Assembly: GCA_905198155.1 (NCBI GenBank)
Contig: CAJKBQ010000034.1
Span: forward strand, 1 to 25,243
DNA length: 25,243 nt
Reading direction: 5' to 3'
DNA from: an uncultured Eubacteriales bacterium
GTDB taxonomy: Bacteria; Bacillota; Clostridia; Oscillospirales; Acutalibacteraceae
Shown here: piece after piece, positions 9,478 through 16,879 of the stretch
Numbering within the stretch: position 1 is the first letter of the stretch
How the letters are laid out: every line of letters begins with the position of its first letter
Program-made: the position numbers and the translations under genes
Notes under the pieces: model-generated
Seen by the model: only the letters and a program-made list of their open reading frames with translations
Database searches by the model: none
What the model was told of the DNA's origin: nothing

Positions 9478-11997
9478 ATGAAGCTTTCGTTTTCGACCAA
9501 GGGCTGGCACCACAGCTCGTTCGACGATTTTTGCAATATTGCCCGCGACCTGCGGTTCGAGGGAATCGAGCTGCACAACGTCAACGGCGCGCTGTTCACC
9601 GAAAAAGACGGCGCGTTTCACGACTACGCCGCCGCCGCCACGCTCCGCCGGCTGTACGAGCAGAAGCTGACGATCCCGTGCGTGGACGCCGTGTGTACGC
9701 CCGCCGTGTGCGACGCGGCCGAAGCGCTGGCCGAAGTCGGCAAATGCATCGACGTCGCGTCCCGGCTGCGCGTGCCGTACGTCCGCGTCAAGCCCGGCGA
9801 CGCCGACCCGGACGCCGGCGCAGCGAAAATGCGCGATTTTCTGGCGCAGGCGGTCCCGGCGGCCGCGCAGGCCGGGGTGGTGCTGCTGCTGGAAACCTCC
9901 GGCATTTTCAGCAACACCGCGCGCCTGCGCGATATGCTGAACTACTTCGCCTGCGACCAGCTGGCCGCCTTGTGGGATATGTACGCCACCTACTTCGTCG
10001 GCGGCGAGGACGCCGAGCAGACCATCACCAACCTGGGCGCATACGTCCGCCACGTCCACCTCAAAGACGCCGCCCGCCGCGACGGCCGGACGGAATTCTG
10101 CCTGATGGGGGAGGGCGACCTGCCGGTGGACGCCATGATCCTGGCGCTGCGCTCGGTCAACTACGACGGCTTCGTCTCGCTGGAATGGGACCCGGCGTGG
10201 TGCGCCGAAATCGACGACATGGAGATCGTGTTCGCGCAGTTTTCCGGCTATATGCACCAGTACCGCGCCCCGTCACGCGGTCTGCCGGTGCTGTACCGCA
10301 ACAAAGCCCAAACCGGTCAGTACGTCTGGAAAAAAGAAACGCTCATCGACTGCACGTTCTCTCAGGTGCTGGACCGCATGGTCGCCGAATTCCCCGACCA
10401 GTACGCGTTCAAGTACACCACGCTCGACTACACCCGCACATACAGCGAATTCCGCGACGACGTGGACACCTTCGCCCGCGCGCTGATCGCAATGGGCGTG
10501 CGCGCCGGGCATCACGTCGCCGTCTGGGCGACGAACATCCCGCAGTGGTACATCGCGTTCTGGGCGGTCACGAAAATCGGCGCGGTGCTGGTGTCGATGA
10601 ACACGGCGTACAAAATCCACGAAGCCGAATACCTGCTCCGCCAGTCGGACACGCACACGTTGATTATGATCGACGGCTACCGCGACTCCGACTACGCCGG
10701 GATCATGGCCGAACTGTGCCCCGAAGCCGCCGCCACCGTCCCCGGCCAGCCGCTGCACTGCAAACGGCTGCCGTTCCTGCGGAACATCATCACCGTCGGT
10801 TTCCGCCAGAAAGGCTGCCTCACCTGGGCGGAAGCGCTCCGCCGCGCCGAGCAGGTGCCGGTGGACGAAGTGTACCGCATGGCCGCGCGTGTGGACAAAA
10901 ACGACGTGTGCAATATGCAGTACACCTCCGGCACCACCGGCTTCCCCAAAGGCGTGATGCTCACGCACTACAACGTTGTCAACAACGGCAAATGCATCGG
11001 CGACCGGATGGATCTCTCCACCGCCGACCGTATGATGGTTCAGGTGCCGATGTTCCACTGCTTCGGCATGGTGCTGGCGATGACCGCCGCCATGACGCAC
11101 GGCGCCACGCTGCTGCCGCTGCCGTATTTTTCGCCCAAACCGGCGCTGGCGTGCATCAACAGCGAGCACATCACCGCGTTCCACGGCGTCCCGACGATGT
11201 TCATCGCGCTGCTCGAACACCCGGACTTCGCCAAAACCGACTTTTCCTATATGCGCACCGGCATCATGGCGGGCAGCCCGTGCCCGATCTCCGTGATGAA
11301 AGACGTCGTGGAGAAAATGCACATGACGGAAATCACCATCGTGTACGGCCAGACGGAATCCTCGCCCGGCTGCACCATGAGTTCCGCCGACGACCCCATC
11401 GAAGTGCGCGTCGGCACCGTCGGCCACGCCCTGCCGGAGATCGAATGCAAAATCGTCGATCCCGAAACCGGCGCCGACTGCCCCGACGAAGTGACCGGCG
11501 AATTCGTTGCCCGCGGGTACAACATCATGAAAGGCTACTACAAAATGCCGAAGGCAACGGCCGCCGCCATCGACGCGGACGGCTGGCTGCACACCGGCGA
11601 CCTCGCGTGCCGCACCAAAGAGGGCAACTACCGCATCACCGGCCGGCTCAAAGACATGATTATCCGCGGCGGCGAAAACATCTACCCCAAAGAGATCGAA
11701 GAATTCATCTACACGCACCCCAAAGTGAAGGACGTGCAGGTGATCGGCGTGCCGGACGAGCAGTACGGCGAAGAGATCATGGCGTGCGTGATCCTGAAAG
11801 ACGGCGAAACAATGACCGAAGAAGAGATGAAAGCCTATATCCGCGACCACATGGCGCGCCACAAAGTCCCGCGGTATATCGATTTCGTCACGGAATTCCC
11901 GATGAACGTCGCCGGTAAGATCCTGAAGTACCAAATGCGCGCCGACGCGATCAAAAAGCTTGGCCTCCAAAAGGCGGACAGCGTGGTGACGGCGTGA
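9478..11997 (+). CDS. Fusion of a xylose-isomerase-like TIM barrel and an AMP-forming acyl-CoA synthetase
   Basis: 839 residues in one uninterrupted frame, 36 bp after the LeuA-like gene, with an AAAGGA upstream. Residues 1 to about 265 are a sugar phosphate isomerase/AP-endonuclease-2 barrel with an intact metal set: E139 (LLLETSG), D167 (LWDMYATYF), H194 (HVHLKD), E236 (SLEWDP). After a short linker, residues of about 285-835 are an ANL-family ligase resembling medium/long-chain acyl-CoA synthetases: YTSGTTGFPKGVMLTHYN (from about 482), YGQTESSPG (about 623), GDLACRTKEGNYRITGRLKD, and the C-terminal NVAGKILK carrying the catalytic lysine. Both halves look active. The expected reaction of the second half is acid + ATP + CoA to acyl-CoA + AMP + PPi; the acid is unknown. 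The barrel may make or remodel that acid. Confidence 0.9.
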   Translation: MKLSFSTKGWHHSSFDDFCNIARDLRFEGIELHNVNGALFTEKDGAFHDYAAAATLRRLYEQKLTIPCVDAVCTPAVCDAAEALAEVGKCIDVASRLRVPYVRVKPGDADPDAGAAKMRDFLAQAVPAAAQAGVVLLLETSGIFSNTARLRDMLNYFACDQLAALWDMYATYFVGGEDAEQTITNLGAYVRHVHLKDAARRDGRTEFCLMGEGDLPVDAMILALRSVNYDGFVSLEWDPAWCAEIDDMEIVFAQFSGYMHQYRAPSRGLPVLYRNKAQTGQYVWKKETLIDCTFSQVLDRMVAEFPDQYAFKYTTLDYTRTYSEFRDDVDTFARALIAMGVRAGHHVAVWATNIPQWYIAFWAVTKIGAVLVSMNTAYKIHEAEYLLRQSDTHTLIMIDGYRDSDYAGIMAELCPEAAATVPGQPLHCKRLPFLRNIITVGFRQKGCLTWAEALRRAEQVPVDEVYRMAARVDKNDVCNMQYTSGTTGFPKGVMLTHYNVVNNGKCIGDRMDLSTADRMMVQVPMFHCFGMVLAMTAAMTHGATLLPLPYFSPKPALACINSEHITAFHGVPTMFIALLEHPDFAKTDFSYMRTGIMAGSPCPISVMKDVVEKMHMTEITIVYGQTESSPGCTMSSADDPIEVRVGTVGHALPEIECKIVDPETGADCPDEVTGEFVARGYNIMKGYYKMPKATAAAIDADGWLHTGDLACRTKEGNYRITGRLKDMIIRGGENIYPKEIEEFIYTHPKVKDVQVIGVPDEQYGEEIMACVILKDGETMTEEEMKAYIRDHMARHKVPRYIDFVTEFPMNVAGKILKYQMRADAIKKLGLQKADSVVTA

Positions 11998-12806
11998 TGA
12001 AAAACGGGTACCAAATCATCGACGCGCACTGCCACATCTACCCCGACAAAATCGCCGCCCGCGCCACAGCGGGCACCGGCCGGTTCTACAATTACGAGCC
12101 GTTCGGCGACGGCACCACCGCCGGGCTGCGGCGGCTGGGCGGCGCGGCGGGCAGCGACCACTTCATCGTCCAGTCCGTCGCGACGAACGCGCGGCAGGTG
12201 CGCAGCATCAACGAATTCATCGCCGACGAGGTGGCGCGCAGCGGCGGCAAATTCACCGGCCTGGGCACACTGTATCCCGGCAGCCCGGACCTGGCGGGCG
12301 ACTACGCGCACCTCAAATCGCTGGGTCTGTGCGGCGTGAAGCTGCACCCGGACATCCAGCAGTTCAAAATCGACGACTACCGCTGCCTGAAAATCTACGA
12401 AATGTGCGAGCGGGACGGGATGGTGATCCTGATGCACACCGGCGACAGCCGGTACGACTACTCCAACCCCAACCGCCTGCTGCCGATTATGCAAATCTAC
12501 ACCGGCCTCACGGTAATCGCCGCGCACTTGGGCGGCTGGTCGGTGTGGGCCGAAGCCGACCGCACGCTGCGCGACCTGCCGAATCTGTACGTCGATACCT
12601 CGTCCAGCATTCCAATGATCCCCAAAGAACAGGCCATCGCCATGATTCATCACTACGGGGTGGATCATGTGCTGTACGGCACCGACTACCCGATGTGGTC
12701 GCCGCAGCGCGAAATCGACGCATTCTTCGCCCTCGGCCTGACCGACGCGGAAAACCGCGCCATCCTGTGCGAAAATGCGCAGCGCCTGTTCGACATCGCG
12801 CTCTGA
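11997..12806 (+). CDS. Amidohydrolase-2 family metal-dependent hydrolase
   Basis: 269 residues. The ATG overlaps the stop of the fusion gene in TGATG, so translation is coupled. The amidohydrolase barrel motifs are present: DAHCHIYP (HxH, N-terminal metal ligands), GVKLHPD, LMHTGD, AAHLGGW and the C-terminal YGTDYPMW with the catalytic Asp. The family contains hydrolases and non-oxidative decarboxylases of small ring or acid substrates (ACMSD-like, 2-pyrone-4,6-dicarboxylate lactonase-like). The substrate cannot be assigned; tight coupling suggests it acts on the substrate or product of the fusion enzyme. It ends 89 bp before the next small gene, and no terminator is obvious. Confidence 0.87.
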   Translation: MKNGYQIIDAHCHIYPDKIAARATAGTGRFYNYEPFGDGTTAGLRRLGGAAGSDHFIVQSVATNARQVRSINEFIADEVARSGGKFTGLGTLYPGSPDLAGDYAHLKSLGLCGVKLHPDIQQFKIDDYRCLKIYEMCERDGMVILMHTGDSRYDYSNPNRLLPIMQIYTGLTVIAAHLGGWSVWAEADRTLRDLPNLYVDTSSSIPMIPKEQAIAMIHHYGVDHVLYGTDYPMWSPQREIDAFFALGLTDAENRAILCENAQRLFDIAL

Positions 12807-12895
12807 CGGAAATTTGCCCCTGCGCCGTATATTCCGCGGGCGGCCGAACCAAAATAACAGCAAAACCTGTGTATTTTGGAAAGGGGCGGACGAAC

Positions 12896-13165
12896 TTGAT
12901 TCGTGGAATCAGTCGGCAGATCATCGAAGTGCAAAAATTGGGGAACGAATATTTTGAGCGGGCGCTGTTTTTCGTGAACCCGGTATTCAGCGACGCGGAG
13001 CGCTCGGTGCTGGAAAAAGAGGCGCGCCGCATCCTGCGCGAAATGGGCGGCCCCGGGCACACGGCCGTTCGCCGCAAGCGCCTTTATATGCTGCTGCGAA
13101 TGGCCGCGTCCGCGTTGGTGGGCGCGGCGATTGCCGCAGGCGGAGTGATGGTGTTTATTAGATAA
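12896..13165 (+). CDS. Small single-pass membrane protein of unknown function
   Basis: 89 residues if translation begins at TTG 12896, which is preceded by a purine-rich GGAAAGGGGCGG (12879-12890) at suitable spacing. The frame is open far upstream, but that part is a shadow of the amidohydrolase gene. The N-terminal two thirds are charged and probably helical (IIEVQKLGNEYFERALFFV, then SDAERSVLEKEARRILREMG). A hydrophobic helix close to the C-terminus (about residues 69-87) ends at the last residue. An amphipathic cytosolic head with a tail anchor is the likely topology. I do not recognise a family with known function. Its stop is followed directly by the AT-rich repeat. Confidence 0.6.
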   Translation: MIRGISRQIIEVQKLGNEYFERALFFVNPVFSDAERSVLEKEARRILREMGGPGHTAVRRKRLYMLLRMAASALVGAAIAAGGVMVFIR

Positions 13166-13192
13166 ATAATAGATAAGAGATAATAGATATTT
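13166..13192 (-). repeat. 27-bp AT-rich repeat, right copy
   Basis: Exact reverse complement of 7643-7669, beginning at the first base after the stop codon of the small membrane protein gene. On the plus strand it runs into TTTTTT (13190-13195). Together the two copies bracket the T-box operon. Confidence 0.85.
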
Positions 13193-13298
13193 TTTGGGTC
13201 GCGTGGGAGTGATTGGCGTGTAGTTCTGGAAAATTGCCTTGCCAATCCGGGTATCGTACCGCGAGCGATGCGCGGCGTGGAAAATCACTGCGGCCGCG

Positions 13299-13500
13299 GG
13301 CAACTCCCTCAGTCTCGCGCCTGCGGCGCGAGCCAGCACGCCGCCGACGCAGTCGCGGCCACAAGGGAGCCTTTTGTCGTAGTGCCAGGATAGTCAGGCA
13401 AGGAAAAGAATTCTGCGGCCGAAAAGATTTCCCGACTACATGAGTCCCGTAGTACATGGCTCCCTCGCGAGGGAGCTGCCGAGAGGCTGAGGGAGTTGCC
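13299..13500. repeat. Composite palindromic repeat, copy 1 (202 bp)
   Basis: It begins GGCAACTCCCTCAG and ends with its exact reverse complement CTGAGGGAGTTGCC (14-bp terminal inverted repeats), preceded by CGGCCGCG as in copy 2. Inside are a hairpin TCGCGCCTGCGGCGCGA, a GGGAGCC boundary, a conserved spacer of about 90 bp (GTCGTAGTGCCAGGATAGTC and on), and the palindrome GCTCCCTCGCGAGGGAGC near the right end. No coding capacity; non-autonomous, MITE-like or REP-like. Confidence 0.85.
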
Positions 13501-13548
13501 CGTCAATACGCAGAAATTTTTCCACGTTGCGCATTCCCCTCGGCCGCG

Positions 13549-13734
13549 GGCAACTCCCTCAGTCTCGCGCCTGCGGCGCGAGCCAGCTCCCTCGAGAGGG
13601 AGCCTTTTGTCGTAGTGCCAGGATAGTCAGGTAAGGAAAAGAATTCTGCGGCCGAGAGTTTTTCCCGACTACATGGATCCTATCCATACATGGCTCCCTC
13701 GCGAGGGAGCTGCCGAGAGGCTGAGGGAGTTGCC
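13549..13734. repeat. Composite palindromic repeat, copy 2 (186 bp)
   Basis: Same structure and terminal 14-bp inverted repeats as copy 1, direct orientation, 48 bp downstream. The left unit has the short palindrome CTCCCTCGAGAGGGAG where copy 1 carries a different insert (CACGCCGCCGACGCAGTCGCGGCC). The right 80 bp (13654-13733) recur almost identically and inverted at 25061-25140. Confidence 0.85.
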
Positions 13735-13765
13735 TTCGGCCGCACTACCCCCAAGTCAACGCGCG

Positions 13766-13861
13766 CCCCCATCGGCCAAATTTACGAGCGAAGTGAGTAG
13801 CGCCCCCTCTGGGGGCGCCGGAGTGAGCGTAGCGAACGGAGAGGGGCTTCCCCGCGGCCGC
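13766..13861. repeat. Second repeat type with GC-rich palindrome
   Basis: Contains the palindrome GGCGCCCCCAGAGGGGGCGC (seen on the plus strand at about 13799-13818), TACGAGCGAAGTGAGTAG and GGAGTGAGCGTAGCGAACGGAG. A shortened inverted copy lies at about 24970-25023, lacking roughly 40 internal bases. The sequence from 13862 to the ffs promoter at 13944 shows nothing recognisable. 13193-13298 also holds no gene that I can support. Confidence 0.7.
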
Positions 13862-13943
13862 AGCCACTTCCCACACCGCACCATCCCCAGCGGCATGACC
13901 AACACCCCCCACGAATTTCCCCCACCGAAAACGCAAAAACCCC

Positions 13944-13972
13944 TTGACGAATCGCCATAAATCCGCTATAAT
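13944..13972 (+). promoter_or_regulatory. Promoter of the SRP RNA and dnaX operon
   Basis: TTGACG (13944-13949), 17-bp spacer, TATAAT (13967-13972), placing the start near 13979-13981, exactly at the 5' arm of the SRP RNA. Confidence 0.88.
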
Positions 13973-13980
13973 AATATTAA

Positions 13981-14150
13981 AGACAGAATCATACGCGCAT
14001 CCGGGCGTGCGGATAGACGGGCCCTGTACGACAAAGACCCGTGAACCATGTCAGGCGGGGAACCGAGCAGCATTAAGCGGAATGCTTTGTGCGATACAGT
14101 CCGTTCGTTTATCCGTACACCCGGGTGCACGTGCGGCGTTTCTGTCTTTT
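13981..14150 (+). ncRNA. ffs: Signal recognition particle RNA (long, Firmicutes type)
   Basis: The conserved domain IV is evident: GTGAACCATGTCAGG, then GGGGAACC, then AGCAGCATTAAG (14040-14079), the Ffh-binding apical loop region. The 5' end AGACAGAA (13981-13988) pairs perfectly with TTCTGTCT (14140-14147), closing the molecule, and CCGGG (14001-14005) can pair with CCCGG in the 3' arm (14120-14124). The length of about 167-170 nt therefore suggests an Alu-domain-containing form, as in Bacillus and clostridia, rather than the short 4.5S type. A U-rich tail (TTTTGTTTTTTT, to 14158) follows and may both end this RNA and leave some read-through into dnaX. The position directly before dnaX is conserved in Firmicutes. 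Confidence 0.93.
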
Positions 14151-14180
14151 GTTTTTTTGCAGAATAGGAGGGGACGCGCA

Positions 14181-15809
14181 GTGTATCAGGTTCTGTATCG
14201 AAAATGGCGGCCGCAGCGGTTTGCCGACGTGGTCGGTCAGCCGCAGGTCACAGTCACGCTCCAAAACGAGCTGAAATCCGGCCGAATCGCGCACGCATAC
14301 CTGTTCACCGGCTCGCGCGGCACCGGCAAAACCACCTGCGCCAAAATTCTGGCCAAAGCGGTCAATTGCCTGCACCCCACGGACGGCGACCCGTGCGGCG
14401 AATGCGAAATCTGCCGCGGGATCGACAGCGGCGCCGTCACCGACGTCACTGAGATCGACGCCGCCAGCAACAACGGCGTGGACAACATCCGCGACCTGCG
14501 CGAGGAAGTCCAGTTCACCCCCGCCGAGGCCAAATACCGCGTGTATATTATCGACGAGGTGCATATGCTGTCGCCCGGCGCGTTCAATGCGCTGCTGAAA
14601 ACGCTCGAAGAACCGCCCGCGCACGTCGTGTTCATCCTGGCGACCACGGAGGTGCATAAGCTCCCCGCCACCATCCTCTCCCGCTGCCAGCGGTTCGATT
14701 TTCACCGCATCGCCCCAGAGGCCATCGCCGACCGGCTGGCGTATGTCTGCGCGCACGAAAATGCCGAAATCGACCGCGAAGCCGCGCTGCTGATCGCCCG
14801 CCTGTCGGACGGTGCATTGCGCGACGCCCTGTCGCTGCTGGATCAGTGCCTGGGGCGCAGCGCGCACGTCACGGAGGACGTGGTCACGGAGGCCGCCGGG
14901 CTGGCCGGGCAGGATCACCTGTTTGCCCTCACCGACGCCATCATCGCGCACGATGCGCCCGCCGCATTGCAGCTGATCGCGTCGCTGCACGCGCAGTCGA
15001 AGGACATGGCGCGGCTGTGCGAGGAGCTGATCGGCCATTTCCGGAACCTGATGCTGTTCCAAACCATGCAGGATCCCGGTACGCTGGTCGCAGCCGGCGC
15101 CGCAGAGCGCGCCGAAATCGCCCGCCAGGCGCAGGCATTCACGCTGACGGCCGTGCTGGCATCGATCGGCCAGCTGCAAGCCTGTCTGGAAGCGATGAGC
15201 GCCAGCGGCAGCCGCCGGGTGGAAATGGAAATGACCGTGCTGCGCTTGTGCAGTCCGGAATTGGCGGTGGATGTGCCGTCGCTGCTGCGGCGGATGGAGC
15301 AGTTGGAGCAAACGGTCAAGCGCGTGCAAATTCGCGCGTCTGCATCGCCCGCGCCGGAGACGCAGCCTGCCCCCGCCCAACCGTCCGCCCAGCCCGCCGC
15401 GGAACCGTCCGCGCCCCCCGACGCGCCCGAACCGTCGGCCGCATCGCAGCCCGCCGCGCCCCAGCCGCACACGCTGACGCCGATGGCGGAATGGCCGCAG
15501 GTGGTGGAAGCGCTGCAATCGCTGTCGCCGGGGCTGGCCGCCGTGCTGGAAAAATCGCAGGCGTACATCGACGGCGACTATTGCCTGATCGACGCGCCGA
15601 ATCACATGGCGTTCGACTACCTGCGCAACGGCGCGGGGCAGAAGGAGCGGATGCGCGAAGCGCTGCTCAGCGTCACCGGCCGCCGCTATCGGCTGGGGCC
15701 GTACAAAGCGGCCAAACCCGCCGCCGCGGCCGACCCGCTGAACCGCCTGTCGGACCTGGCGCGCCAGATGGACATCCCGGTCACGGAAACGTCCGAAAAA
15801 AACGAATAA
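14181..15809 (+). CDS. dnaX: DNA polymerase III subunit gamma/tau
   Basis: Clamp-loader ATPase of the replicative polymerase. 542 residues from GTG 14181, preceded by AGGAGGGG (14166-14173); the longer open frame to 13944 is only the SRP RNA and is rejected. The N-terminal YQVLYRKWRPQRFADVVGQ is the family start. Walker A is GSRGTGKT (residues 44-51), the zinc-binding cysteines are in CGECEIC just before RGID, and Walker B is IIDEVH (Asp125). NALLKTLEEPPAHVVFILATTE and LSRCQRFDF (sensor and SRC motifs) follow. Residues of about 390-430 form a Pro/Ala/Ser-rich linker before the tau C-terminal domain. First protein gene of the ffs-dnaX-ybaB-recR cluster. Confidence 0.96.
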   Translation: MYQVLYRKWRPQRFADVVGQPQVTVTLQNELKSGRIAHAYLFTGSRGTGKTTCAKILAKAVNCLHPTDGDPCGECEICRGIDSGAVTDVTEIDAASNNGVDNIRDLREEVQFTPAEAKYRVYIIDEVHMLSPGAFNALLKTLEEPPAHVVFILATTEVHKLPATILSRCQRFDFHRIAPEAIADRLAYVCAHENAEIDREAALLIARLSDGALRDALSLLDQCLGRSAHVTEDVVTEAAGLAGQDHLFALTDAIIAHDAPAALQLIASLHAQSKDMARLCEELIGHFRNLMLFQTMQDPGTLVAAGAAERAEIARQAQAFTLTAVLASIGQLQACLEAMSASGSRRVEMEMTVLRLCSPELAVDVPSLLRRMEQLEQTVKRVQIRASASPAPETQPAPAQPSAQPAAEPSAPPDAPEPSAASQPAAPQPHTLTPMAEWPQVVEALQSLSPGLAAVLEKSQAYIDGDYCLIDAPNHMAFDYLRNGAGQKERMREALLSVTGRRYRLGPYKAAKPAAAADPLNRLSDLARQMDIPVTETSEKNE

Positions 15810-15846
15810 TCCCAACGGATCAACAGATACAGAGGAGTGCATCAAT

Positions 15847-16191
15847 ATGAAAGCAAGACTACCCAAAGGCTACGGCGGCCCGTCCGACATGGGCGCGCTG
15901 GCGCGTCAGGCGCAGAAAATGCAGGAGCAGATGGCGGAAACCACCGCCCAGCTCGAAGAAACCACCTACACCGCCACCGCCGGCGGCAACGCCGTCGAAG
16001 CGACGGTCAAAGGCACCATGGAAGTCACGGAAATCAAGCTCCAACCGGAAGTGGTCGATCCGGAGGACACCGAAATGCTGGCCGATTTGGTGATGGCAGC
16101 GGTCAACGAAGCGCTGCGCAAAGCCGCGCAGGACAAAGAAGCCAAGCTGGGCGCGATCACGTCCGGCCTGAACCTGCCGGGGATGTTCTGA
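15847..16191 (+). CDS. YbaB/EbfC family nucleoid-associated protein
   Basis: 114 residues, with an AGAGGAGTG ribosome binding site about 9 nt before the ATG. The family forms a small DNA-binding dimer almost always encoded between dnaX and recR, as here. Visible features are a Met/Gln-rich helix (ALARQAQKMQEQMAETTAQLEE), the conserved AGGNAVEATVKGTMEVTEIKL core and the C-terminal acidic/hydrophobic LADLVMAAVNEAL helix. Its precise role (nucleoid organisation or aid to recombination repair) is not settled for the family. Confidence 0.93.
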   Translation: MKARLPKGYGGPSDMGALARQAQKMQEQMAETTAQLEETTYTATAGGNAVEATVKGTMEVTEIKLQPEVVDPEDTEMLADLVMAAVNEALRKAAQDKEAKLGAITSGLNLPGMF

Positions 16192-16192
16192 G

Positions 16193-16795
16193 ATGGGCGC
16201 GTATCAGGTGCTGCCGCTCACGCGGCTGGTGGAGCAGTTTGAAAGCCTGCCCGGCATCGGGCACAAAACGGCGCAGCGGCTGGCGTATCATGTGTTGCAG
16301 CTGCCCCAGGCGCGCGCTGATGAATTCGCCCAAACGATCACCGATGCGCACCGGCAGATTCACTACTGCACCGTGTGCAAAAATTTCACCGACCAAGAAA
16401 TCTGCGGGATCTGCAGTGATGCCGCACGCGACCATACCGTGATCTGCGTGGTGGAGGATCCGCGCGACGTATTCGCGCTGGAACGCACCGGCGAATACAA
16501 TGGGCTGTACCACGTCCTGCACGGCGCCATCTCGCCCATGCGCGACGTGGGGCCGGACGATATCTACATCAAAGAGCTGCTGGCGCGCCTGCAATCGGGC
16601 GAAGTGAAAGAAGTTATTATGGCGACCAACGCGACGGTCGAAGGTGAGCTGACGGCGATGTATGTGTCGAAGCTTATCAAGCCGCTGCGCATCAAAGTCA
16701 CGCGGCTGGCGTACGGGATCCCGGTCGGCGGCGATCTGGAATACGCCGACGAGGTCACGCTGACGCGTGCGCTGGAAGGCCGCGGGGAATTTTAA
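16193..16795 (+). CDS. recR: Recombination mediator protein RecR
   Basis: 200 residues, the standard length, starting 1 nt after the stop of ybaB. It works with RecO/RecF to load RecA at gaps and ends. The helix-hairpin-helix LPGIGHKTAQR is at residues 19-29, the C4 zinc finger uses C59, C62, C71 and C74 (CTVC and CGIC), and a TOPRIM domain follows (VICVVEDPRDVFALERTGEYNG, then LEGR near the end). No terminator is apparent before the smpB promoter. Confidence 0.96.
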   Translation: MGAYQVLPLTRLVEQFESLPGIGHKTAQRLAYHVLQLPQARADEFAQTITDAHRQIHYCTVCKNFTDQEICGICSDAARDHTVICVVEDPRDVFALERTGEYNGLYHVLHGAISPMRDVGPDDIYIKELLARLQSGEVKEVIMATNATVEGELTAMYVSKLIKPLRIKVTRLAYGIPVGGDLEYADEVTLTRALEGRGEF

Positions 16796-16813
16796 GAAAT
16801 TTGCAGAATTCGA

Positions 16814-16842
16814 TTGATTTTTTCGCCAAAAGCTGATATAAT
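16814..16842 (+). promoter_or_regulatory. Promoter of smpB (and probably ssrA)
   Basis: TTGATT (16814-16819), 17-bp spacer, TATAAT (16837-16842), 38 bp before the smpB ATG. Confidence 0.8.
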
Positions 16843-16879
16843 GAAATCGTACCTATGCGACGCAAAGGAGGGGAACGCG

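Noticed and set aside
8439..11918. 1159-codon open frame across two genes on the plus strand
   Set aside because: Arg/Arg-rich composition typical of an alternative frame in GC-rich DNA; the genuine proteins lie in another frame with full motifs.
10273..11970. Long minus-strand frame opposite the acyl-CoA synthetase
   Set aside because: Val/Phe/His/Asp-rich shadow of a strongly conserved ligase gene.
13299..13734. CRISPR array
   Set aside because: Only two large copies with terminal inverted repeats and conserved rather than unique spacers; no cas genes.
13673..13960. Small gene starting MDPIHTWLPREGAAERL, with a twin at 24852-25121 (-)
   Set aside because: Both lie wholly inside palindromic repeat DNA; the similarity is repeat identity, not protein conservation.
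14109..15866. Long minus-strand frame opposite dnaX
   Set aside because: Shadow of dnaX; covers the SRP RNA as well.
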